Of a stretch of 49,130 bases of DNA, positions 17,292-28,100 are shown piece after piece. The notes below the pieces were generated by a model, which worked only from the letters and a program-made list of their open reading frames with translations, was not told where the DNA came from and did not search any database. Position 1 is the stretch's first letter. Every line of letters starts with the position of its first letter. Location: the NCBI GenBank assembly GCA_964608095.1, contig CAZSMK010000005.1:1-49130 (forward strand), written 5' to 3'. Both the position numbers and the translations under genes were made by a program. The DNA comes from CAZSMK01 sp964608095 (GTDB taxonomy: Bacteria > Sumerlaeota > Sumerlaeia > MWCT01 > JAGHBZ01).

Positions 17292-19676
17292 TTATTCTCT
17301 GCTTTTTAGCACCTCGATCAAATCCATACGTTTTAATTTTCGTCGAGTGATCAGATTCGCTGCAGTGACGAAAACCAGGGTATATATCGCTGTAAGGAGA
17401 TACGTCCTCGGATGAATATAAAAAGGCAACCGGTAAAGGTCTGTCTCGAACGCCTTGATCAACCAGAGACAGACCAGAAGCCCGAACGGGTAGCCGAGTA
17501 TCAACCCAACGAATGAAAGCAGATAATTTTCATTGAACACAATATCGCCGACTTCGTCTACGGTAAAGCCCATAACGCGCAGGGTGGCAAGTTCACGGCT
17601 GCGTTCCATCACGGATATGGTCGTGGAGTTGTAAATGATAGAAAACGCAATAACGCCGGAGAAAATAAGCAGGAACACGTTCCATATATCCATGGACTCC
17701 AAGAGCATCTCGCGATATTTTTCATAGGTATCCTGTTTAATACTGCTTCCGCTCACGGCGGGGAGATCTTTCAGCCATTCAGTGAGTTCTCTTTCTTTGC
17801 CTTTTTCAACGCGTAGAAGGAGAGAAGAGACGAGTGATTCGGACTGCAACAGCCTGCTCAGAAAATGGACGTCTGCGTAAGCGCTCAACCCGAGATATTC
17901 TTTTACAATACCGGCGATTTTTACCTCGTAGGTTCGCGTGATCTTGCCGGAGAGCGGTTCTATGTAGAGAGAATCGCCGGCTTTGACTCGTAAGGAACGC
18001 GCTACCTGTTCGCCGAGAAGAAGTCCGCTCGATGGCGGTTCTATCTTGTTGCCCTGTGCGTCGAGCAGACGTCTCAACTTCAGGCGTTCCGGCACGCCTG
18101 TAATGACCACGTTCTTTTTTCGCCAGCCGGATCGAATTTCAAAACCATAGTTCAACATCGGTTCGACATACAACGTGTACGGAAAATTACGCGCTTCATA
18201 CACTACCGAATGATCGTGTTCTGTAGCGAGAGTTACCTGTACGTCGTGGCGTAGTATCTCCTGAAACTGGTAGCGCATCAATTCGTTGCTCGAATCGAAG
18301 AAAAAGTAGCCCATAAGAACGATACCCGATGCTAACATAACGCCGACCACGGAAAGGATAGACCTGCCGCGGTTACGGAACATATTCCGAACGATTATTT
18401 TCGATGTAAAAGAGAGCCGCCGCCACAAAAAAAGGAATTTTTCCACCGGTGTAGTGTGGGCAGATACGGGCGCCTCGGGTCGAATGGCTTCAGCGGGAGG
18501 CAGACGGACAATCTCATGTACCGCCATAGTCGCGCCTGCGAGGGCGAAACCGACACTCAGCAGATACGATGATGCGTAGATGGTGGGATATCCCCGGTAT
18601 TCGAGTATGGGGAACTGAAAAAACTGCTTGTAAAGCGCCATGAGCTGCCTACCGAGCCCATAGCCGGCAAGCACACCGAGCGTAGCTCCTGCCACGCTCA
18701 CTATGAGTCCGAAATTCCAGAAATGCATCAGAATCGCGCTATTCGAATAGCCGAACGCCTTGAGTACCCCGATCTGGGTACGTTGATACTTCACCATCCG
18801 GCGCATCATGATAAGGAGTATCAGGGCGGCAATACCCAGGAACAGGCACGCGATAACCACGGCAGAGGCTTTGAGCGACTTAATCTCGCTGCTCAAGTAA
18901 TAATTGGATACCTGGTCGTCGCGCGTGATTGCGCTGTATACGCCATAAGGTTCTAAAATCGTTTCTACTTTCTCTGCAATAACATCGAGCTGTCGTTTGT
19001 TCGACACCAGGGCAATCGCATTATTACACAATCCTTGCATGTCGAACGACATCTCAGCGAAATCGCGTTTGACCCAGAGTATGGCGAATCCTTTGTCGTC
19101 GGGAACAAATTCCGATGCGCTCGGGATTGCGTACACGTATTCCGGCGACAAGGCGGTTCCTACAATTTTCAAGGGTTGTTTGCGGTTGTTTATAACTGCA
19201 TGGATCATATCGCCGAGTGTGAGGTTATTGGCGGCAAAAAAACGCTCATTAACAATAATCTCGTTCATCCGGTCAGAGGAGAAATAGGTTCCTTTTGTTA
19301 GGTAGATATCGTTGATGATCTTTCGCTGAACATTGGGAAGGGAAATGATTCGCCCTGTTTGTGGTTGTTTAACGCCTTCAAGATCGAGGTTAACGTCTTC
19401 AACGATACGCGTCTCAACGCGCTGAATCCCTGTTACGGATGAGAGCCGCTGGATGACCTCCTGGGAAGCAGCCTGTTCGAGTATTACCTCGAGGTCGGCA
19501 AACCGGTACTGCCGGTAATATGATCTGCGGGTTAAATCGAGGTTGAGGAAGGCGGAATAAAAACAAAAGAAGGCTGTGATTCCCGCGGTGATAACCGCCA
19601 TGGTGGCAAGCGCAGGACCCCGAAAATTCCAGATATCCCGCAAAATCTTTCTATTGAGCACTCCCGGTTTCACCAT
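17292..19676 (-). CDS. ABC transporter permease with two FtsX domains
   Basis: A 794-residue permease. Predicted helices lie near residues 18-40, 268-290, 312-340, 365-386, 434-456, 665-690, 715-740 and 757-775, i.e. two four-helix units, each with a large extracytoplasmic domain after its first helix. Each unit ends with an FtsX-type helix bundle, with coupling-helix-like segments such as TQIGVLKAFGYS and RELATLRVMGFT. This is the lipoprotein/macrolide-exporter type of the FtsX (type VII-like) superfamily, but as a fused double unit rather than the MacB single unit. The start codon overlaps the end of the ATPase gene by 7 nt (ATGGTGA). With the ATPase and adaptor it forms an efflux or lipid/lipoprotein-handling complex; the substrate is unknown. 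Confidence 0.92.
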   Translation of the reverse strand: MVKPGVLNRKILRDIWNFRGPALATMAVITAGITAFFCFYSAFLNLDLTRRSYYRQYRFADLEVILEQAASQEVIQRLSSVTGIQRVETRIVEDVNLDLEGVKQPQTGRIISLPNVQRKIINDIYLTKGTYFSSDRMNEIIVNERFFAANNLTLGDMIHAVINNRKQPLKIVGTALSPEYVYAIPSASEFVPDDKGFAILWVKRDFAEMSFDMQGLCNNAIALVSNKRQLDVIAEKVETILEPYGVYSAITRDDQVSNYYLSSEIKSLKASAVVIACLFLGIAALILLIMMRRMVKYQRTQIGVLKAFGYSNSAILMHFWNFGLIVSVAGATLGVLAGYGLGRQLMALYKQFFQFPILEYRGYPTIYASSYLLSVGFALAGATMAVHEIVRLPPAEAIRPEAPVSAHTTPVEKFLFLWRRLSFTSKIIVRNMFRNRGRSILSVVGVMLASGIVLMGYFFFDSSNELMRYQFQEILRHDVQVTLATEHDHSVVYEARNFPYTLYVEPMLNYGFEIRSGWRKKNVVITGVPERLKLRRLLDAQGNKIEPPSSGLLLGEQVARSLRVKAGDSLYIEPLSGKITRTYEVKIAGIVKEYLGLSAYADVHFLSRLLQSESLVSSLLLRVEKGKERELTEWLKDLPAVSGSSIKQDTYEKYREMLLESMDIWNVFLLIFSGVIAFSIIYNSTTISVMERSRELATLRVMGFTVDEVGDIVFNENYLLSFVGLILGYPFGLLVCLWLIKAFETDLYRLPFYIHPRTYLLTAIYTLVFVTAANLITRRKLKRMDLIEVLKSRE

Positions 19677-20380
19677 TCAATCTCTTCAGGCTGACGTGGT
19701 TTCTCGTTCACCTTTATATCCGAGACATTTCCGTCTTTGAGCCGAACCACCCGATTGCCGATCTCCCCGATGGCAACATTGTGCGTAATAATAACAACCG
19801 TGGTGCTGGTTTTCTCGTTTACGTCTTTTAGTACCCGCAGGACAATCTTTCCGGTGGGGTAATCGAGCGCGCCGGTAGGTTCGTCGCATAGAAGGATTTT
19901 CGGACGTTTAGCCACGGCGCGGGCGATGGCAATCCGTTGTTGTTCGCCGCCCGACATCTGGGCGGGGAAATGGCCTGTTCGTTCAGTCAAACCGACCAGC
20001 GACAAGGCTTCTGCCGGCTCCAACGGGTTCTCTGTCAAGTCCGTTGCTACCTCGACGTTTTCCTCTGCGGTGAGATTCGGGATAAGGTTATAAAACTGAA
20101 ATACAAACCCGATATATTCGCGCCGGTAATGGGTGAGTTCTGCATCGCTGAATCTGGTAATGTCGGTATCCTTGAACAATACGGTCCCGCGCGTTGCACG
20201 GTCCATTCCACCGACTATATTAAGCAGCGTGCTCTTCCCTGAACCGCTGGGACCGAGAACGACCATAAACTCTCCCGAGTATATGTCCAGAATAACTCCG
20301 CGTAGCGCAGGCACCGTAACCGCGCCCATCAAGTACTCTTTTTCCAAACCTTTGATCTCGTATAATACGTTGTCGTCCAT
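19670..20380 (-). CDS. ABC transporter ATP-binding protein (LolD/MacB type)
   Basis: A 236-residue ATPase of the LolD/MacB/FtsE class. Walker A is GPSGSGKST (residues 43-51), the Q-loop is around FQFYNL (Q95), the signature is MSGGEQQR (142-149), Walker B is ILLCDEPTGALD (D166, E167) and the H-loop is IITHN. It is the first gene of the operon ATPase-permease-adaptor, overlapping the permease by 7 nt. The ATG is preceded by AGGA about 10 nt upstream. All ATPase motifs are intact. Confidence 0.95.
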   Translation of the reverse strand: MDDNVLYEIKGLEKEYLMGAVTVPALRGVILDIYSGEFMVVLGPSGSGKSTLLNIVGGMDRATRGTVLFKDTDITRFSDAELTHYRREYIGFVFQFYNLIPNLTAEENVEVATDLTENPLEPAEALSLVGLTERTGHFPAQMSGGEQQRIAIARAVAKRPKILLCDEPTGALDYPTGKIVLRVLKDVNEKTSTTVVIITHNVAIGEIGNRVVRLKDGNVSDIKVNEKPRQPEEIEW

Positions 20381-20681
20381 CCGGAAATTATCCTGTACTT
20401 AAATTTTGTACTTATGGGGCGCACTTTAACACCAACGATCAGAGTAAGCCATAGTAGCACCTTCTCCTTCATGCAAACACCGTATCCTAAAACGCGGGAA
20501 TAAAAGAGTCAATGAAAGCCATAGTCGGCAGGTGCCCGAGGGAACAGAATCTTTCTGTCCAATGGAATCCGTACCGTTTGTAAGAAAAAACTGTGTTAAC
20601 CAAATCTTTTCTTGCATAGTCTTTCGAACAATGTAATCCTGTTGAGCAATTTTAAAAACACAGGGATGTGGAGGTAAAATT
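20381..20681. other. Divergent intergenic region
   Basis: About 300 nt between the minus-strand ABC operon and the plus-strand small gene at 20682. It must hold both promoters, but no element is close enough to consensus for me to place it. A TGTACTTA word is nearly repeated around 20394-20413. I see no credible gene. Confidence 0.4.
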
Positions 20682-21176
20682 GTGGCTGAACAAGAAGAAA
20701 AAGATCAGGAGCAGAAATCCGACATAACCGAATCCATGTTTTACGACAAGTACTACGTCGTAAAGAAGAGCAAATCCCACGCTCTTGCCCAGGAAGCGCT
20801 TCGCCAGCTTTATGCGGAAGGCAAGGTCAACGAACAAGGTGTCATAGACGTGGTGGATATACTCGAGCGGATGAGCGACATCCAGGGCGCGCAATATTTC
20901 GCCATGAACCTCGATGAGGAATCATCGATCAAGGCGATGCAAACTTACTACCGTGAAAAATACGGAGAAGAAGCGGCAAAGGCGTGCTTGAAATATATCC
21001 TCAAAGGCGACGTAGGACGAGCCCTGGTGTTCAAGGGCAAATGTCTGATGACGGGCAAGGTGGTCGATGTCTGGCGCCACCCCGACGGCGGTAAGGTCTA
21101 TGAGGTCCGCGACAACCAGGGCACCGTATCCACCGTACCCGAGGCGTGGGTTGTTAAATGGCTCGAAAAGAAGTAA
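20682..21176 (+). CDS. Uncharacterised 164-residue soluble protein
   Basis: I do not recognise the family. The protein begins with a very acidic/polar 17-residue stretch. A helical middle part follows (about residues 20-105), with QEALRQLYAEGKVNEQGVIDVVD and QTYYREKYGEEAAKACLKYI. The end is a compact beta-like module, about residues 110-164 (LVFKGKCLMTGKVVDVWRH, then EVRDNQGTVSTVPEAWVVKW), resembling a small SH3-like barrel by pattern only. There is no signal peptide or membrane helix. Coding support: GTG start with GGAGGT 6 nt upstream, no internal stops and sensible codon use. It is monocistronic between a divergent ABC operon and a convergent RND gene. Confidence 0.8.
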   Translation: MAEQEEKDQEQKSDITESMFYDKYYVVKKSKSHALAQEALRQLYAEGKVNEQGVIDVVDILERMSDIQGAQYFAMNLDEESSIKAMQTYYREKYGEEAAKACLKYILKGDVGRALVFKGKCLMTGKVVDVWRHPDGGKVYEVRDNQGTVSTVPEAWVVKWLEKK

Positions 21177-21261
21177 CGCCCTCAAGATAAGGAATCTTTT
21201 TTAATCGTGTCGCAGGTTCATTTTCATGTCATTCCGTGAAATGGCGATTCATAAGTGAAGG

Positions 21262-23814
21262 TTAATGAATTTCGCCTTCCTCGACAGCGAGGAACTCGCT
21301 GAGGCGGTATTTCTTCCCCCAGATTTTGAGAATTGCGGGCAATACGATTAACGAAGAGAAGAGGGCATAGCCAAGGCCGATGATGGCGAGCAATCCCATC
21401 TCCCTGACTCCGCGATAGTTTCCCAATGCCAGCGACCCAAACGCAAGCATGGTGGTTAATGATGTCAACACCACCGCCCTACCCGTGAACTCGATTGCGT
21501 TGCGGATGTTGTGTTTCTTGAGTTCGTAGTACCTGCCCACGAGATGTATCCCATCGTCAATGGATAAACCGATTATCATCGGGACTACGATAATGTTCAA
21601 AAAGTTCAATTCCAGACCCAGAATTGCCATGGTGCCCAACATCCAGATCATACTGCACATGATAGGAGCGGCTGCCATGAGTGTGCGTGTAATGTTCCCG
21701 AAATGAAACAGGGTGATGAGAAACACGCTGAGGGTGACAAGAATGACGGCAAGCGCCAGATCGTTCATAGCCATCCGTTCGAGCGCGCTCGACAGAATCG
21801 TGACACCGGTAAAATGAACACGTGGAACACCATCGCTGAAGGTGTTGAGCGCCTCGCGCGGCACTTGAAAGTACCAGCTCCCCTCGTAGGGGTAAATATG
21901 GGTCACTATACGAAATGCATTACCTGCATCAACCATGTAGCGCTGCACAAGTCTATAAAGGGTGGGACTTTTGATCGAGTCATAAGTCATGATCTCGCCA
22001 TGATAGGCGAAACTTTGCAGATGTTCGAGACGCTTGAAAAATTGGTCGAAGGTGCCTTCCGCATATCCCAATGCCGCGGCTTCGCGGCGGAGATCTTCTC
22101 GTATCCGGTCGATATTGAGCGATAGAATAAGTCTCTGCGCATTAAGCTGTGTCTGCCTCGAAGGCAGGAAGGTCCTGAGCGAATCGCAACTCAATATCGG
22201 ATAGGTATCTTTCGCATTCTCGATATTTTCGTAAAGAAGGTCGTTTCGCTCCAATGTCTGCTCAATAGTTTTTCCGCTCACAAGGGCAATAACCTGGTTG
22301 CCGGGTAGGGAGAAATGGTTTTTCAATTTGCGTTTCAGTGCAAGGTAGTCGGGATTGGGTTGGCGCAGCTTGCGTACATTCTGGTTGAACTTTACTCCGG
22401 TTGCAAAATACCCGAGGTATACGGTAATAATCATTGCAAGAATAATGACCAGGCGAGGATAGTTAAGCAGACGGTTCGTAATCCAGTCGAGGTGGAAACT
22501 TCCTATCTGAGAAACAAGTGGTTCCCGCGTTATTATTTTCCTCCATCGCAAGACCAAAAGGGGTGGCAGAATCATATAGATGGCGACCATGCCGCAGAGA
22601 ATTCCATTGCCTGCGATTGTCCCCAACTCTTTGAATCCATTGAACGAGGTAAAGTTCAAACAGTAAAAGGCGGCTGCAGTCGTGAGCGCACCCGTGATTA
22701 TGCCTTTGCCGGTGCGAATAATAGCCAGTCGCAACGCTGGATACAAATGTCTTCCCTTTTCCAGCTCTTCCACGAATCTGTTATAGATATGGATGGCGAA
22801 ATCCACGCTCAACCCGATCAAGACCGCGATAAACGCAAAGGTGACAATTGTCAGATGTTGAAAAAGCAGCCCGGTCAATCCGAGAGTCCAGGTGATACTT
22901 ACAAAGAGGGGTATGGCAACAAAAATCAAGGAATCGAGCCGACGAAATGCCAGGATAAATAATACCAGGACGAACACGAAAGAGGCGAATCCAGTGGTGA
23001 ACAGGTCGCGTCGGATAAGCTGTGCGTCATGATACGCCTCGACATGACTCCCGACAAAGTGGATATCAATTCCCTTATCCTTTTCTCCCAGCCGGGCAAG
23101 TTCAGCCTTTTTTGAGCGCTTCAGGAAATCCATAAGATTCCGGCAAAAGAGCACATCCGAGGATGGCTTGAACGGTTTCACAATCATCATTAACATGGAA
23201 CCCTGTCTGCTGATAAAGTACCCCCGCCGGAGATTGAGTTCCGTAGGACCGGAGCTGTGCATCAGTCGTTTTCGCACGATACCGGAGAAATTCAGCGGGT
23301 CTTCGATCATTCTTCTTCCTGCAAATCCTTTTGCCGCAATCATACGATGTTTGAGCAGGGAGAGCTCTTTCTTTATGTTTTCCGGTTCAAGCCGGGTCTT
23401 TATCTCCTCCCAGTCAGACTCGGTCAGCAAAAAGACAAACCGTTCCTCTGCATACTTCTGAAAGAAGTCGATCATCTCTTTATCGAGTTTGTAATCGAGC
23501 GAAGAGATGTAGGCGCGGTCGTTAATGGTCATGGCAAAGGAGTCGGCGACCTCGATGAGTTTATCTTCCTGGTGAGGCTCAGGCGATTCGATCAAGACAA
23601 GCATATAATCGAATGCGCCGAAATCCTGAAGTGCGCGCACAAACGTCCTCGCAGCCGCGGAATCATCCGGCAAGAGTTTCAGTACATTGGAATCGATATG
23701 CAACTGCATAATGCCGTGGATTGCGCCGACCGTAAGCAACAATGCGATAAGGAGCATCCCGCGGGGATACTTGAACGCGATTCGCGCAATATTTTTCAAT
23801 ATCCAGGTGCGCAT
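21262..23814 (-). CDS. RND superfamily (MMPL/SSD-type) exporter
   Basis: An 850-residue inner-membrane transporter with the duplicated RND layout: one N-terminal helix, a large periplasmic loop, a five-helix bundle, then the same again. Repeat-specific segments are IGLSVDFAIHIYNRF in the first half and IGLSIDDGIHLVGRYYEL in the second, both carrying the acidic residue expected in the proton-relay helix. It resembles the MMPL / 'predicted exporter' group, which includes hopanoid- and lipid-exporting members, rather than AcrB-type multidrug pumps. It lies 12 nt after the lipoprotein gene, so the two form an operon. That pairing supports export of a lipid or other hydrophobic cargo to the outer membrane (inference). 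Confidence 0.93.
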   Translation of the reverse strand: MRTWILKNIARIAFKYPRGMLLIALLLTVGAIHGIMQLHIDSNVLKLLPDDSAAARTFVRALQDFGAFDYMLVLIESPEPHQEDKLIEVADSFAMTINDRAYISSLDYKLDKEMIDFFQKYAEERFVFLLTESDWEEIKTRLEPENIKKELSLLKHRMIAAKGFAGRRMIEDPLNFSGIVRKRLMHSSGPTELNLRRGYFISRQGSMLMMIVKPFKPSSDVLFCRNLMDFLKRSKKAELARLGEKDKGIDIHFVGSHVEAYHDAQLIRRDLFTTGFASFVFVLVLFILAFRRLDSLIFVAIPLFVSITWTLGLTGLLFQHLTIVTFAFIAVLIGLSVDFAIHIYNRFVEELEKGRHLYPALRLAIIRTGKGIITGALTTAAAFYCLNFTSFNGFKELGTIAGNGILCGMVAIYMILPPLLVLRWRKIITREPLVSQIGSFHLDWITNRLLNYPRLVIILAMIITVYLGYFATGVKFNQNVRKLRQPNPDYLALKRKLKNHFSLPGNQVIALVSGKTIEQTLERNDLLYENIENAKDTYPILSCDSLRTFLPSRQTQLNAQRLILSLNIDRIREDLRREAAALGYAEGTFDQFFKRLEHLQSFAYHGEIMTYDSIKSPTLYRLVQRYMVDAGNAFRIVTHIYPYEGSWYFQVPREALNTFSDGVPRVHFTGVTILSSALERMAMNDLALAVILVTLSVFLITLFHFGNITRTLMAAAPIMCSMIWMLGTMAILGLELNFLNIIVVPMIIGLSIDDGIHLVGRYYELKKHNIRNAIEFTGRAVVLTSLTTMLAFGSLALGNYRGVREMGLLAIIGLGYALFSSLIVLPAILKIWGKKYRLSEFLAVEEGEIH

Positions 23815-23826
23815 GATATAAACGCT

Positions 23827-24717
23827 TTATCGATCTTCCTGATTTTTGCTCTTCTCCCACAGGTCTCTGAGGGGCAACAGTTCGATACCCCGGTACTCAG
23901 GCGGGGAGAAGACCTTCTCGCTGAATGGTTGATTTATTTTGTAATTAATATTATATAGCAAAATGCGGGTATTGTGTCTGTCAAGGTTGAGTAAAACTTT
24001 TGTCGGCATTGTATAGATACCGTTGAAGATATCATAGGTCTCGTAAACGACAGAACCACGTTCCTTTCCGGAAGTATCATGAACAAGCATCTCCCTGACC
24101 AGGAGGTCTTTTTTACGTACAATGAACTCGAGTTTGCCGGAAAATAACCGCCCACCGGGCAGTTCCGAAACCTCGAACATATAATATTGACGCGTGGTAT
24201 TTGTTAGCCGGTACGTTCCTTCTTTTAACGCAGTACGAAAGACCTGAAGTGGTTCAAGTACGAGCCCCACATCACGAATATCCACATCTGAAAAAATAAC
24301 CGGCGATGCGTTCCATTCCTCTATTGAACCCAGGTAGAGTTCCTTCTCGCGGTTAAGATGAAAGAAGAGATTGTGTTCAACGGCGAGGATTTCAAAGAGA
24401 GTCGGCGTGCCGGTACGATACCCCCGAAGGCGTGCCCGCTCCGGCGGAGCGTATAAAAACGTCCCGATGAAAAAACCACTCTCCTCTTTAGTCTTTCCCT
24501 TGATTCTGACTTTTAATTCCGCCCAGAGCGTATTAATCTCTGGCGCACGATCGTTGAGCACCAGCAACATCTCTTCAGGCGAGAGCGGCGCAGGAAGATC
24601 TTCCGGCAAAGGGCTGAATTCTTCTTTAATTATGCCGATCCGGGCTGGCAGTGAACACCCCAGGAAAAGGACAGAAAGAGATAGAACACAGATTCGCGCC
24701 GTGATGCGAATTTTCAT
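23827..24717 (-). CDS. Outer-membrane lipoprotein, LolA/DUF4292-like
   Basis: A 296-residue lipoprotein. The signal sequence MKIRITARICVLSLSVLFLGC ends in a lipobox with the modified Cys about 21 residues in. The reading frame extends eight codons further upstream, but this ATG is preferred because GAGGTG lies 5 nt upstream and because the signal peptide begins here. The body (LNDRAPEINTLWAELKVRIKG, then FFIGTFLYAPPERARLRGY and LLVREMLVHDTSGKERGSVVYETY) has the pattern of LolA/LolB-like half-barrel folds or DUF4292, which bind lipid or acyl chains. The immediately downstream RND exporter makes it a likely accessory factor that receives or passes a lipid substrate at the outer membrane. Function is inferred from fold pattern and context. 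Confidence 0.8.
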   Translation of the reverse strand: MKIRITARICVLSLSVLFLGCSLPARIGIIKEEFSPLPEDLPAPLSPEEMLLVLNDRAPEINTLWAELKVRIKGKTKEESGFFIGTFLYAPPERARLRGYRTGTPTLFEILAVEHNLFFHLNREKELYLGSIEEWNASPVIFSDVDIRDVGLVLEPLQVFRTALKEGTYRLTNTTRQYYMFEVSELPGGRLFSGKLEFIVRKKDLLVREMLVHDTSGKERGSVVYETYDIFNGIYTMPTKVLLNLDRHNTRILLYNINYKINQPFSEKVFSPPEYRGIELLPLRDLWEKSKNQEDR

Positions 24718-25152
24718 TATCACCTCGCATGCTTTTAACACAATAATAAAAAGATAGCTGAATCTAAGGCAAGCCTCTTTTGCGTTTACCCGAAAGAAAC
24801 ACTCTAAATACCGAAATCCTTGAATAATTCATCTTTTTAAATATCCAATGATTATTTGGTACTACGAAAGGATTCTTCAAAAAAATTGCTATTAAATAAA
24901 AGGACTTTTTTATTGACAAAATTTTTATTGTTGCCTTTAATTTAAACAAATTTCTTTATGGAAAAAATAGAAGGAGAAGGGGAGAAGATTTGTTAGTATA
25001 GAATTTGTATCTGCAATCAGTGATTTTTTAAATTAAAAACTGTTTCTTCTAATCTTTAATTTTTTCTTTTCGTATCTTCCTTTCTTTCTTAAAGATCTTT
25101 TCGATGTCTGAAATAGGACATTAATCCCGTTCAATCTATAAAGGAGTTAAAA
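24718..25152. other. AT-rich upstream region of the island
   Basis: Conspicuously AT-rich DNA compared with the flanking operons. It contains a consensus-like promoter (24913-24941), homopolymeric A and T runs, and the AAGGAG ribosome-binding site for the gene at 25153. No credible ORF on either strand. The composition change begins just upstream of the lipoprotein gene's promoter side. Confidence 0.6.
24913..24941 (+). promoter_or_regulatory. Sigma70-type promoter
   Basis: A perfect -35 hexamer TTGACA (24913-24918), a 17-nt spacer, and -10 TTTAAT (24936-24941, five of six consensus positions). It points at the giant AT-rich gene, with a long leader of about 200 nt. AT-rich DNA makes chance matches more likely, but the spacing and the perfect -35 are good. 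Confidence 0.6.
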
Positions 25153-28100
25153 ATGGAAAAATTTTTAGTTGTGTCGAGTTCTTTTTACGATTTTAAAATC
25201 TATATTCAAGAAAATGGTAAAAAAGATTTTTGGGGAAGGGGTACACGAACAGAGAATACCTCTCTCTACGAAGACAAACATGGTAATATTCTCTATTATG
25301 TTGAAAAAGATCTAAAAACACAAAAATGTTGTTTTTATAAAATTTATGGCAAAAGCCGGTTAGAGAGGCGACGTAAAAAGATTCCAAAAAGAAAAATTGC
25401 CACCTTACATGATGGAAAGGTCGTTTTATTCAAATCTTCAAGCATTGAGAGAAAAGATCAGGTTTCAAAAGAAGAAGAAACTGAGATCTTTAGAGAATTC
25501 AAATTTGAAAATATTAAAGATATTCTTGATGACAATAATCATGACGATCCTTATTGGTATAATGAGGATACATTGGTTCTTTGGTTAACCAAGAAATACC
25601 ATAAGAAGCCTCATCTTTGGGATCTTTTATATGTTTTTGAAAATAATTGTAAGGCTATTTATTTTTATACTCTTTTTATCTGGATAGGATTTGCGTTTTT
25701 CTTACCCAATATAACACGTTTAGAATATTGGAAAAGTGTCGTTCTTTTATATGGTGTGAATGGTTACTTTTTTCCTTTAATGGGGCTTTTAGGTCTCTTT
25801 CTTATTCTTGGTAAATTCCCTACCTATTCTTTTCAGAAATTGAGTCGATTCTATTCCAGAATAGCAAATTGTTTTAAAGACATTGACCCTACCTCTTTAG
25901 ATGACACAAAGGAAAAATATAGATGGGCTTTTTTTCAAGAATTATCTGCAGCTTTTCGAGTTTCTCGTTACGGATTCCGATCTCTTGGATATTTATATAT
26001 TGGTTTACTCTTTGCTTTTTTTTATTCTAGATATCCTCAAACAATAACACACAACAACCAGATTTTCTTCCTTGAAAGATGGGATATGCTTGCCCTGATA
26101 GTTTTTTATCCCCTTATTGTCTTCTTTTTTTCATACATTGTTCGCAAACAATCTAAAGTAAGAGATTTTTTTATGTCAAACGAAAAACTATTCCTTGAGA
26201 GAAGAACACTCACGCTTTTCCGTTACTTGGTTAAGGTACTAACAACTTTTTGTATCTTTATTGGAATAGTTGTCCTTATCTTTCTTTTTCTTATTCCCCT
26301 TTCAACTATAAATCTTGAGATTCTCAAGTATTATTTAATTAATCCCCACTACCTAATGGTTGGGTTTTATATATGCGTTTTGTTTTCTCTTCTTTTTTAC
26401 TTTGCTGAATTCTTAAGATATGGTTTGGCGAAAGAATACAATATTTATGATTTCGACTTCAGGAGTCTTGAAAGGAGCAGAAGCCTTATTCCACACCAAA
26501 TATGGTTCTACTTTGTAAAAGCACTTTTACTTGATAGCCCTCACGTAATTCTCCTTGGCCTTTTTGTTAGTGTTTTTCCTTTTTTGCTTCTGGTTTTATG
26601 GAACAAAATTAATACTCCTACCGCCCAGGCTGTTTCTCTTGAAATAGTATGGATGACGGCATTGCTTTCTTTATTACCTATTCTCTTTATAAAATATCGT
26701 GATGCTAGGAAACTTCTAGACTCTTTCTTTTCAGGGGTTCTTGATTATCAGATAAGGATGAAGTTGAGAAAATTGTATATTCTTATTGGATACAGTGCAA
26801 AGGGAAAGCGCATCCTCGGAAATATATGGAATAATATACATATGGGTAAAGAACCCATTCATGTAGAAAGAAGTCATTCCCTCTTAGAAACTGATTTAAT
26901 ATCAGCCTTCTCCCTTTTTCGAATCTTCATTAATAGAGAAGGTAAGTATATTTTCCTCTCTCGAAGAATCCTTATCATTGACGAGAACTTAGAACAGTCT
27001 GGAGAAATTTATACAAAAACCTTGGGGGATATACCTGTTGGTATTATTTATGTTTCAACGCCATTGCGAGATTTTGCTCCAGAAGGTGTAAAATATGCCG
27101 CACTTGCAGTAAAAGGAATGTGGGAAAATCCAACGGTCAAGGACGTTTGCAATATTTCGCAGTCTGAATGTTTAATTATTAGCGGTAGAAAAGAGGATTC
27201 AACAGCTATCAAAGAAATTATTTCTGCAGGAAAGGAGGATCTTAATGCTCAAAACATTCATAATTGGGGTGAAAAAATAATTCTTCTGATAAACACAAGA
27301 GACGAATTTAGATCCCTTATGACACAACGACATCAGAGATTCATGTTCTTCATTAATCAGTATCATCTTGAAGCTATCGAATTAGCTCGGAAGGTTACAT
27401 CTATTGCAGATATCATCCCTGAAAAAGATGATGGAAATTTGCCATACATTATTTTTATAGGTTCATCACGGACGTTTGAGCACTTCATAATAGAGCAATA
27501 TAAACATTTACGCAAAATTTACGATGACGAGAAAAAAATAAAAAACTATTTTCAATTTAACATAGTAAGTTTTATTGATTCAAAAACATTTGACTTCCCT
27601 TTCTGCTCAACATTGCAAGAAACAATTACTAATTCCCAAAATATATACCTAACCGATTCTTTTAAAAATGTAACAAAACTCAGAGATGTGGTTAGATCTT
27701 ATAGTGAAGGAAATAAAGAATTTGTACTGTGCATTGGAGGACTCAAGGTTGCCATAATGCCAAAGTTGGTTAATGATGTTGTCTCTGTTTTAGAAGAAGA
27801 GGGTAGAAGTAAATGTCTGGGACTTGTAATAAGTTCCAATTATCAAGTATTTAGCAATATTTGGGAACAAATTCAACCCTTGGTTAGTCAGAGAAATGAA
27901 CAAAGAAAACCAAGCCTTTATGTCTCTAATAGAGAAATTTTTGCGGCTCAGCAGATAACAGCATTAATAAGAGGATTAACTCGTTATGCCCAAGAAAAAC
28001 AAAGTTTGCCTGGTGAAATTGATCTTTGCATGATTGATAAACCCGGTTCACTTGCTTCCGTATGCTGTAAACTTGGACAAGTCGTTGTCAACCAAGAGAA

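Noticed and set aside
24718..24741. Eight-codon longer start for the lipoprotein
   Set aside because: The internal ATG at 24717 has a GAGGTG site at ideal distance and starts a normal lipoprotein signal peptide.
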